DNA from: CAYRYU01 sp964428355
GTDB lineage: Bacteria; Muiribacteriota; Ozemobacteria; Ozemobacterales; Ozemobacteraceae
DNA length: 42,817 nt
Assembly: GCA_964428355.1 (NCBI GenBank)
Contig: CAYRYU010000059.1
Span: 1-42,817 of the forward strand
Direction of reading: 5' to 3'
Shown: in pieces, positions 1-6,332 of the stretch
Layout of the letters: every line of letters begins with the position of its first letter
Numbering within the stretch: position 1 is the first letter of the stretch
Notes under the pieces: generated by a model
The model's input: only the letters and a program-made list of their open reading frames with translations
Databases searched by the model: none
What the model was told of the DNA's origin: nothing
Made by a program: the position numbers and the translations under genes

Positions 1-26
1 CCCTTTGCGGGAAAGGAAATCGAAAA

Positions 27-713
27 ATGAGATCCTTTTTTAGGCTCTTGGCACGGTTCCAGATTCCGATCCTGGTGCTCATGGTCGTTTTTTCTTCCGG
101 TTCTGCCTGGCATGGTTTTGCCTCAGGTTCGGAAAACTCCAGGAAACTCGGATCGTTCGTCCGATCCGTTATGGGCCAGGTTGGGGTAACCGTGGGATAC
201 GATCCTGCCTACGTGAAGATCGCTTATCCAGGTGGTGACGTTCCTATCGAGACCGGAGTCTGCACCGACGTCGTGATCCGCGGGATGCGGGCGGCCGGAA
301 CCGATCTCCAGCAAGAGGTCCACATGGACATGAAGCGAAACTTCAGTCTCTACCCGAAGAACTGGGGACTCTCCCGCCCCGACACGAACATCGACCACAG
401 ACGGGTTCCCAACCTGATGTGCTTTTTCCGGCGGCGGGGCTACGAACGCCCTGTTTCGGCCGAACCAGGGTCCTATCTTCCCGGGGATGTCGTTACCTGG
501 AGACTTCCCAACGGAATGAACCACATCGGGGTGGTAGTGGAAACGGAAATCCCCGACACCGGCCGGCGGCTCGTGGTCCACAACATCGGACTCGGAGCAA
601 GGCTGGAGGACATCCTCTTCACCTTTCCGATTACGGGACATTACCGTCCTTTTCCCATCTCTACTGCTGAACCTTCCTCGAAATCCGGTAAGGGAGTCGA
701 CCCGACGAAATGA
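27..713 (+). CDS. DUF1287-family secreted protein (NlpC/P60-like fold)
   Basis: The 228-residue protein has an N-terminal hydrophobic segment (about residues 8-32), which suggests export. The conserved DUF1287 features follow: a DPAY motif near 59, GVCTDVV with Cys79, NIDHRRVPNL near 121-130, GDVVTW at 153-158 and NHIGVVV with His166. Cys79 and His166 fit the Cys/His pair of a papain/NlpC-like amidase fold. Activity on peptidoglycan is plausible for the family but is not shown by the sequence. The start has an AAAGGAAAT SD about 8 nt upstream. The stop overlaps the next start by 4 bases (ATGA), so the two genes are probably translated together. The substrate is unknown. Confidence 0.85.
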   Translation: MRSFFRLLARFQIPILVLMVVFSSGSAWHGFASGSENSRKLGSFVRSVMGQVGVTVGYDPAYVKIAYPGGDVPIETGVCTDVVIRGMRAAGTDLQQEVHMDMKRNFSLYPKNWGLSRPDTNIDHRRVPNLMCFFRRRGYERPVSAEPGSYLPGDVVTWRLPNGMNHIGVVVETEIPDTGRRLVVHNIGLGARLEDILFTFPITGHYRPFPISTAEPSSKSGKGVDPTK

Positions 714-1384
714 AAAAAGCCGTTCCCATACTTCTGGCCTGCCTGCTTCTTTCCCTCGCCCAGACATCACTCCCGGCTGCGTGGGGGGAGCAGGAAAGCC
801 CATCTCCGGCAATCAAACCCAAAGTCGATCTCGTTCCCCGGGTAATGCTTCGCCGGTTCCCCGATGTGATCCAGTCCAATAGCTCCTCTTGCGGGGTGGC
901 GGCCTACCAGGCGGTTACGATGTATCTCGGGATCTGGGGTTACCAGGACATCTATTCCGCAAAACTTGGAACCACCAAGGAGGAGGGAACACATCCCGCA
1001 AAGATCCTCGAAAATCTCTGCAAAGAAGGCCTCGATGCGCGAATCGAGGAGGGGATGACGGTCGAGGGGTTGAAAAGCCACATCGATGCGGGACACATCG
1101 TGATAATCGACTTCCAGGCCTGGGGAAAGAACCCCGATTATTCACGGGAATGGGAGGACGGGCATTATGCAATCGCGGTCGGGTACAACGACGACATCCT
1201 TTTCATCGAGGATCCGAGCCTCCTGGGAACGACCGGTTACCTGAAATGGGATGACTTCGAAAGCCGTTGGCACGACTACGAGAACGAGGCCGGCGGGAAG
1301 AGGCGCGAGTACGTTAGAATGGGCATCGTCGTCGTCCCCGCGGCCAGGGGTCCCCGGCTACCGCTTTTCACCCCGATCGATTAG
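710..1384 (+). CDS. Secreted C39-like papain-fold peptidase
   Basis: The 224-residue protein has a signal peptide (residues 1-26, hydrophobic core ILLACLLLSLAQ). The C39-like core carries a putative catalytic Cys61 in SSSCGVAAYQ, His152 in DGHYAIAVGY and Asp168 in FIEDPS. These match the C-H-D order of C39 or double-glycine-leader-type peptidases. There is no ABC-transporter part, so this is a stand-alone exported enzyme or a degenerate relative. It overlaps the upstream DUF1287 gene by 4 bases, giving two secreted papain-fold proteins in one transcript. The gene ends 15 bp from the convergent pyrI stop, with no obvious terminator between. The substrate is unknown. Confidence 0.85.
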   Translation: MKKAVPILLACLLLSLAQTSLPAAWGEQESPSPAIKPKVDLVPRVMLRRFPDVIQSNSSSCGVAAYQAVTMYLGIWGYQDIYSAKLGTTKEEGTHPAKILENLCKEGLDARIEEGMTVEGLKSHIDAGHIVIIDFQAWGKNPDYSREWEDGHYAIAVGYNDDILFIEDPSLLGTTGYLKWDDFESRWHDYENEAGGKRREYVRMGIVVVPAARGPRLPLFTPID

Positions 1385-1399
1385 GTGGCTCAGAAGTAT

Positions 1400-1876
1400 T
1401 CAGAAGTAGGTGCCTTCGAACTCCTTCAGGTGGAAGTGCCGTTCACAGTAGTTGCACCTGAAATTCATCTCCTTCTTTTCGAGAAGATGGAACGAGGTCG
1501 AGGTCCCGGGTTCGTAATTCGTTATGCAGCTCGGATTCGGGCATTTCAGAAGACCGTTGACTATCTCGGGCACTTCCAGGACGATCTTCCGGTCCACCGC
1601 GTAATCCTTGATCCGCTTTACGGTGACCCCGGGGCAGACCAGGGAAAGGTGATGCAGGAATTTCGGCGGAAGCTCGAGGACCTGAAACTTGATCAGATCC
1701 TTCTTTCCCATGCTCTTGCTCTTGTAGTTTTCCCCGAGGGAAATGACCACGTCCTGAAGCTTCGCATGGTTCCTCGAAATCTGCAGGATCTTCAACCCCC
1801 ATCCCGCGGGGATATGGTCGATGACGATTCCGTTCTCGATCTTGGGAATCAGAAGCATGTTTGCGGCGGCGATCAT
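1400..1876 (-). CDS. pyrI: Aspartate carbamoyltransferase regulatory chain
   Basis: The 158-residue protein matches PyrI along its length. The N-terminal effector-binding domain contains GIVIDHIPAGWG near 16-27 and MGKKDLIK near 56-63. The C-terminal zinc domain has four Cys ligands: C112 and C117 (CPNPSC) and C141 and C144 (CNYC). PyrI pairs with PyrB in the dodecameric ATCase that binds nucleotide effectors. I chose the ATG at 1876 because it overlaps the pyrB stop in an ATGA junction and has a GGGAGGT SD six bases upstream; an in-frame ATG at 1858 lacks an SD. This is the last gene of the pyr operon. Confidence 0.95.
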   Translation of the reverse strand: MIAAANMLLIPKIENGIVIDHIPAGWGLKILQISRNHAKLQDVVISLGENYKSKSMGKKDLIKFQVLELPPKFLHHLSLVCPGVTVKRIKDYAVDRKIVLEVPEIVNGLLKCPNPSCITNYEPGTSTSFHLLEKKEMNFRCNYCERHFHLKEFEGTYF

Positions 1877-2790
1877 TTCAGACCTCCCAGCAGATTGAGA
1901 AGGATGGCTTGACGCATGGTCAATCCGTGTCCGACCTGTTCGAAATAACCCGCGAAGGGCGATCCGTCGACATCCTGGGAGATCTCGTTCACACGCGGGA
2001 GAGGGTGCATGATCTTGAGCCCTTTCGGGGCATCCTTCAGCATCTCCATGTCGAGGCGGAAACTGTCCTTGACCTTCTCGTATTCGAGGAGATCGGGGAA
2101 CCGCTCGCGCTGGATCCGCGTCATGTAGACCACGTCGCACGATTGGATCGCGTCCCTCAGGCTCGGTGTTTCCTGGTATTTGAAGGGCTCTTCCAGATTA
2201 CCCTTGACGTATTCCGGGATCCGGAGGCTTTCGGGAGAAACCAGGGTGAAGGAGACGTCCGAAAACTTGACCAGGGCATGAACGAGGGAGTGAACCGTGC
2301 GTGAGTACTTCAGATCACCTGCAAGGGCAATCTTGATCCCATCGATCTTGCCGAAAAACTTCTGGATCGTGTAGAGATCGAGCAGGGTCTGTGTGGGATG
2401 CTGGTTCGACCCGTCCCCGGCATTGATGACGGGAAGACGGCTCACCTCGGCGGAAAGCCGGGCCGCTCCCTCTCGCGGGTGACGGATGACTATTGCATCG
2501 CAGTACTGCTCCACCGTCTTGATGGTATCGCAGAGGGATTCTCCCTTCGACACGGACGTCGAAAGGGTTTCGGAGAAACCGATGATCCGGCCTCCCAGGC
2601 GAAGCATCGCGGCTTCGAAACTGAGGCGCGTACGGGTGCTGGGTTCGAAGAAGAGGACTCCCAGGATTTTCCCGGCCAGGAGGTCGAGCCTCTCGCGCGA
2701 CGGCATCTCCTCGACCTTCTGGGCGAACATCAGGTAGTCTTTGAGGCTCTTGCGGGAAAAATCGTCGATCGATATCAGGTCGCGTTTCAT
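1873..2790 (-). CDS. pyrB: Aspartate carbamoyltransferase catalytic chain
   Basis: This 305-residue catalytic chain makes carbamoyl-aspartate from carbamoyl phosphate and aspartate, the first committed pyrimidine step. The carbamoyl-phosphate loop FEPSTRTRLSFE (S51-T54) is intact, as are HPTQTLLDLY and the MHPLPRVNEI segment. The start at 2790 (MKRDLISIDD) overlaps the pyrF stop by 4 bases; the frame stays open slightly upstream, but that extension lies inside pyrF. The neighbouring pyrI implies an allosteric B6R6-type enzyme rather than a catalytic trimer alone. Carbamoyl phosphate synthetase (carAB) is not in this window. Confidence 0.97.
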   Translation of the reverse strand: MKRDLISIDDFSRKSLKDYLMFAQKVEEMPSRERLDLLAGKILGVLFFEPSTRTRLSFEAAMLRLGGRIIGFSETLSTSVSKGESLCDTIKTVEQYCDAIVIRHPREGAARLSAEVSRLPVINAGDGSNQHPTQTLLDLYTIQKFFGKIDGIKIALAGDLKYSRTVHSLVHALVKFSDVSFTLVSPESLRIPEYVKGNLEEPFKYQETPSLRDAIQSCDVVYMTRIQRERFPDLLEYEKVKDSFRLDMEMLKDAPKGLKIMHPLPRVNEISQDVDGSPFAGYFEQVGHGLTMRQAILLNLLGGLK

Positions 2791-3482
2791 TCGTACCTTT
2801 TCAACTCCTCCAAGGTTTTTCCGACCCATTCGACGGGATCGGACGCGCCGAGAATGCTTCTTCCGCAGATCAGGTAATGTCGGCGGATCTCCCTGAATGC
2901 CCCCGGATCGCCTCCCTGGGCGCCGAACCCGGGGGAGTAGAACTCGTCATCCGGACCGAACTTAACGCTCCCGATAAGCTCCCGGACGAGCTTTGCCTTT
3001 GTCAGGGGCACGACGAACGCCTTCACCCCTTCCTCCACGGCGATCCGGTAGATTCCCTCGACGCCCGCGTCCGAGAGGAATCCCCCTTCAGACTGGAGAT
3101 AGGCTTTGTGGGTCATTATCCCGCCCACAATGACCTTGAGCCCCTGTTCGCGGACAGCCGCGGTCCATGCCTTCATCGTTTCGGGCCCGGATTGGGGGAA
3201 GAGGATCACTTCGTCGATTCCGGTATTCTTCATCGTTTGGGCAAAGAGCTTCCCGGTGTCGGGGATGTCGGTCCCCGCCTTCTGATGATCGTAGATGACG
3301 GGTTTTCGCGAATGCCTGCGGATGGTTTCCACGACCCTGGGAAGCCCGAAACTCAGGCCAAGGGAAAACCCGACCTTGAAACCGTAGATTCCCGGTTCAT
3401 TTCCGACGGCCCGGGCGATCCGTTCGACCTTCTCCAGTTCCGTGCAATCGAGCGAAGGGATGAGACGGAAAACCTTCTTCAC
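2787..3482 (-). CDS. pyrF: Orotidine 5'-phosphate decarboxylase
   Basis: The 231-residue TIM-barrel enzyme converts OMP to UMP. Recognisable parts are IPSLDC at the N-terminus, YGFKVGFSL, VIYDHQKAGTDIPDTG, a YSPGFGAQGG phosphate-loop region and LICGRSIL near the C-terminus. The catalytic segment has the spacing D-x-x-K-x-x-x-D instead of the common D-x-K-x-x-D, so this is a divergent subfamily. The start is GTG at 3482, overlapping the pyrE stop (GTGA), with an excellent AAGGAGG SD eight bases upstream; the ATG at 3500 would lie upstream of that SD. Position between pyrE and pyrB supports the call. Confidence 0.9.
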   Translation of the reverse strand: MKKVFRLIPSLDCTELEKVERIARAVGNEPGIYGFKVGFSLGLSFGLPRVVETIRRHSRKPVIYDHQKAGTDIPDTGKLFAQTMKNTGIDEVILFPQSGPETMKAWTAAVREQGLKVIVGGIMTHKAYLQSEGGFLSDAGVEGIYRIAVEEGVKAFVVPLTKAKLVRELIGSVKFGPDDEFYSPGFGAQGGDPGAFREIRRHYLICGRSILGASDPVEWVGKTLEELKRYE

Positions 3483-4084
3483 GACTGGCCTCCTTCCCAA
3501 AAGCGCCTCACCATGGACCCCTCCGGACGCCCCGCTTTCTCGAGGTAACCCGCCATCGAGGGAAGATCGGTCAGGGAGACGAAGGGAACGCCCACCCGGG
3601 TTCCCTTGACCGTGCGGTCGACGACCACGATGAAGCCGGATGGGCGGACATGGAAGGCTTCCTCGAGGGCGCTCATCGCTTCCTTCTTCGTGGCTCCGCT
3701 GGTCATGACGTCATCCACGACCACGAGCCTGTCGTCGGGTTTCGGAAGGCGGCCGATGAACCGGCCCCCTTCACCATGCCCCTTGATTTCCTTCCGGTCG
3801 TAAAAAAAGCCCACGTCCCGGTTGTAGCAACTCCAGAAGCCGGCGGCGGCGGCCGCGGCGAGGACGATCCCCTTGTAGGCAGGACCGTAGAGCAGGGTCG
3901 TCTCCGGGAACCGTTCCTCGATCCCCTGGGCCAGCGTCTCACCGAGGGCGAGGAACTCCTTCCCCGACTTGATCTGCCCCAGATCGATGAAGAACGGGGA
4001 TTTGGAGCCGGATTTCAGGGTGAACTCCCCGAACTTGAGGGCCCCGCATTCCATCAGAAGTGGAACAACATCAACCTTGCTCAT
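3479..4084 (-). CDS. pyrE: Orotate phosphoribosyltransferase
   Basis: The 201-residue protein transfers phosphoribosyl from PRPP to orotate. The PRPP-binding signature VVVDDVMTSGATKKEA is complete, and the N-terminal FTLKSGSKSPFFIDLG strand and YGPAYKGI segment are typical of PyrE. The start at 4084 (MSKVDVVPLL) has an AAGGAGG SD six bases upstream and overlaps the 3' end of pyrC by 14 bp. Upstream in-frame ATGs would extend into pyrC and are unlikely. The gene overlaps pyrF by 4 bases, so all five pyr genes are translationally linked. Confidence 0.96.
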   Translation of the reverse strand: MSKVDVVPLLMECGALKFGEFTLKSGSKSPFFIDLGQIKSGKEFLALGETLAQGIEERFPETTLLYGPAYKGIVLAAAAAAGFWSCYNRDVGFFYDRKEIKGHGEGGRFIGRLPKPDDRLVVVDDVMTSGATKKEAMSALEEAFHVRPSGFIVVVDRTVKGTRVGVPFVSLTDLPSMAGYLEKAGRPEGSMVRRFWEGGQS

Positions 4085-5384
4085 CGAAAACCTCCTTCCC
4101 CGCCTTGCGGGGTGAGAAAACCCCATCCTGGAAAGCAGGATGGCCGTTGACGAAAACCTTCCGAACGCTCCATCGGAGCGGAATTCCCCTGAAAGGATCG
4201 TACCCCGCACGGGTGATTACCCTTCCGGATGCTTCGGAGGGCGACCTTTCGGAAACCATCACGAGATCGGCGGCATTCCCTTCCCGCAGCGCCCCGCGTC
4301 CCCTGATGGAATAACATTCTGCCTGGCGCGTGCAACCCACCTCGACGAAACGCTTCCAGGAGAGCACCCGGTGCTCGACCAGGTGCAGAAGGAGAGGCAT
4401 CATCCATTCGATCCCGGGCATCCCCGAGGGAGGGTTGGCACCCGCTTTTTCGTGGGGAAGATGCGGTGCGTGATCGGTGGAGATGAAATCGATCGTTCCG
4501 TCCCGGAGGCTTTCCCGCAGGGCGGTTTGGTCTTCCTGATCGCGAAGCGGGGGATTGACTTTCAGCCCGGCTCCCTCCCGTTCCTGGTCGGAGGAGGTGA
4601 AGAAAAGGTAATGGGGGCATGTTTCCGCCCAGACGTCCCATCCCCGCGCGCGTGCGGCCCGGACCCAGGCTATCTCCTCAATGGTTGAAAGGTGGAGCAA
4701 TACCAGCCTTGGGAGGGCTTCGGGCCCCCTGTTTCTTTCCAGGGCAACGACGGCGGCTTCGATCTTTTTCAAACCCTGCACGATCGCGGCCCTGGGACGG
4801 CGCAGGTGATGCGGCATCCCGGCCTCAGGAGCGGGGAAGACGGTCTCGTCTTCGACATGCAGGGAGACGACCGGGAACCGCCCCAACAGCCACGTCAACC
4901 GGTCGGGGTCGGTTTCCGCCTGGAGATCCCCCGATCGGGCAAGGAAAACCTTCAGGGATGCGCATTTTCTCCAGATTCCGGAAAGCGAAGGGGGCGCCGA
5001 AACCGGCGCCCCCAGATGCAATCCCCAGTTCGTCAGGGATTCCTTCCGGAACAATCTCCGTTTTCCCTCCAGCCTCGCCGGCGTCGTGCAGGGAGGCCGG
5101 TTGTTCGGCATATCCAGGACCGTAGTCACTCCCCCGGCAAGGGCGGCACGGGTTCCGTTCGCAACCCCTTCCTTGGATGCCTGCCCGGGTTGCCGCAAAT
5201 GAACGTGTGCGTCGGCCAGGCCTGGAAGGGTGAGGAAGCCCGTCCCATCGATGGCTTCGTCTTCGCTTGGAGGCGGGGGGAACCCCGAATCGGAAAGCCA
5301 GAGTCGGCCTTCCCGGAACCGGATCCAGCCGTCGTGGAAACATCCTTTTCCATCGAGCCAGCGGGCATTCCGGATGAGCGTCAA
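4071..5384 (-). CDS. pyrC: Dihydroorotase
   Basis: The protein has 437 residues from the chosen start. The metal-binding motif DAHVHLRQPG, the VLDMPNNRPP segment and the ISTDHAPH motif near the C-terminus identify a cyclic amidohydrolase of the dihydroorotase family, which closes carbamoyl-aspartate to dihydroorotate. Two starts compete. GTG at 5405 lies only about 9 nt from the predicted transcription start. TTG at 5384 has an AAGGAG SD six bases upstream and starts directly at the family's usual TLIRNARWLDG. I prefer the TTG. It is the first gene of the pyr operon; pyrD is not in the window. Confidence 0.92.
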   Translation of the reverse strand: MTLIRNARWLDGKGCFHDGWIRFREGRLWLSDSGFPPPPSEDEAIDGTGFLTLPGLADAHVHLRQPGQASKEGVANGTRAALAGGVTTVLDMPNNRPPCTTPARLEGKRRLFRKESLTNWGLHLGAPVSAPPSLSGIWRKCASLKVFLARSGDLQAETDPDRLTWLLGRFPVVSLHVEDETVFPAPEAGMPHHLRRPRAAIVQGLKKIEAAVVALERNRGPEALPRLVLLHLSTIEEIAWVRAARARGWDVWAETCPHYLFFTSSDQEREGAGLKVNPPLRDQEDQTALRESLRDGTIDFISTDHAPHLPHEKAGANPPSGMPGIEWMMPLLLHLVEHRVLSWKRFVEVGCTRQAECYSIRGRGALREGNAADLVMVSERSPSEASGRVITRAGYDPFRGIPLRWSVRKVFVNGHPAFQDGVFSPRKAGKEVFDEQG

Positions 5385-5420
5385 TCGCGACTCCTTGGGG
5401 TACACCCCGAATTCGCGCGC

Positions 5421-5449
5421 ATGTTAGCACAGGGGACCCCGCGGGTCAA
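5421..5449 (-). promoter_or_regulatory. Promoter of the pyrCEFBI operon
   Basis: On the minus strand, TTGACC (5449-5444) is separated by exactly 17 bp from TAACAT (5426-5421), with TGC just upstream of the -10 (extended -10). The spacer holds the palindrome GGGGTCCCC, a possible operator. The leader to the TTG start of pyrC is only about 30 nt, so there is no room for classical attenuation. Confidence 0.75.
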
Positions 5450-5472
5450 TACCCTGGAATTCCGGGAGGTTA

Positions 5473-5523
5473 CCACAGATGGAAAACCCTGATCGAATCT
5501 GCGACCATCTGCGCTATCTGTGG
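5473..5523. repeat. ATCTGYG repeat cluster with CCACAGAT/ATCTGTGG arms
   Basis: An inverted repeat CCACAGAT (5473-5480) and ATCTGTGG (5516-5523) encloses near-direct repeats AATCTGCG (5496), CATCTGCG (5506) and TATCTGTG (5515), spaced about 10 bp. It lies between the 5579 gene end and the pyr promoter, in non-coding DNA. It resembles dispersed CAGAT-type intergenic repeats of some environmental bacteria; that identity is an inference. Confidence 0.5.
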
Positions 5524-5578
5524 ACGGGTTCCCAGTTTTTCCGTCAAGACCCCATTCCGTCGAGATCCGCGGATTTTC

Positions 5579-6253
5579 TCAAAGACGGTCGGGAAAGCCC
5601 AGGGTCCGCCAGACCTTCCACGCCTGACGGTTCTTGTCCGCCGGGTCATTTCCCCGGGTTGCCCGTTCCCAGGAATGGTGGTCCCAGACGATGTCACGGT
5701 TGATTTCATCGCGAAGGTCCATGAAAAGCTCACGGATTCCCCCAACCTGGGCGGAAAGGATACGGGAAACCTGGCCTTTCGAGCAGCCTCTCAGCTGGAA
5801 ATCCCCCAGGATCTCCTCCCCCCAGTCACGGGCCGAAAACCCGGAGGGAAGGCCTTCCGAAAGATTGTCATCCCTCAGGTCCGAAAAATCACCCTTCAAG
5901 AGGGAAAGGGCGGCTTTGACCCCGGCAAGGTTCATCCGGACGAAAACGATATCGGGCCTCAATTTCAGTGCAAGTTCCTGGCAACGCGCCCAATGGGGGA
6001 AGGAGTTGACCGGGGGAGGAGCATTGTGCCCCCCGATCTTCTCCTCCTTTTCGAACTTCTCTTTGACGTCCTTCTGGTATCTTCGGACAATCTCCCTCAG
6101 ATCGGCAGCAAGCCAGACCGGTTCGGGGAATCCCATTCCGGGGCGCCCGATGCTGACCGAAAAACCCCAGCGTGTCTTCCCCTCAGCACGATTCCCCGGA
6201 ATGAGGGAAAAAAGCATCCCCAAAAAGAGGAAAAAGCGAAGGAAGGTCTTCAT
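5579..6253 (-). CDS. Exported protein of unknown function
   Basis: The 224-residue protein starts with a clear signal peptide (MKTFLRFFLFLGMLFSLIPGNRAEG, cleavage likely near 23). I do not recognise a family. The mature part is mixed alpha/beta with a charged stretch (REIVRRYQKDVKEKFEKEEK), a PHWARCQELALKL helix and a C-terminal VWDHHSWERATRG segment. The two conserved-looking Cys residues are far apart. The start at 6253 follows a G-rich AAAGGGGG ribosome-binding region. It lies downstream of the 745-residue repeat protein on the same strand, but a strong terminator separates them, so it may be transcribed separately or by read-through. Confidence 0.65.
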   Translation of the reverse strand: MKTFLRFFLFLGMLFSLIPGNRAEGKTRWGFSVSIGRPGMGFPEPVWLAADLREIVRRYQKDVKEKFEKEEKIGGHNAPPPVNSFPHWARCQELALKLRPDIVFVRMNLAGVKAALSLLKGDFSDLRDDNLSEGLPSGFSARDWGEEILGDFQLRGCSKGQVSRILSAQVGGIRELFMDLRDEINRDIVWDHHSWERATRGNDPADKNRQAWKVWRTLGFPDRL

Positions 6254-6283
6254 TGGCCCCCCCTTTCCAAGACGGGAAAATAG

Positions 6284-6310
6284 AAATCCCCCGGGAAACC
6301 CGGGGGATTT
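6284..6310 (-). terminator. Strong hairpin terminator after the repeat protein
   Basis: A perfect 12-bp stem AAATCCCCCGGG / CCCGGGGGATTT (6284-6295 and 6299-6310) has a 3-nt loop. On the minus strand it is followed by the T-rich ATTTCTATTTTCC. It sits 22 bp past the stop of the gene ending at 6333. Confidence 0.8.
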
Positions 6311-6332
6311 GACTGACCTGGACAGATCGGGA

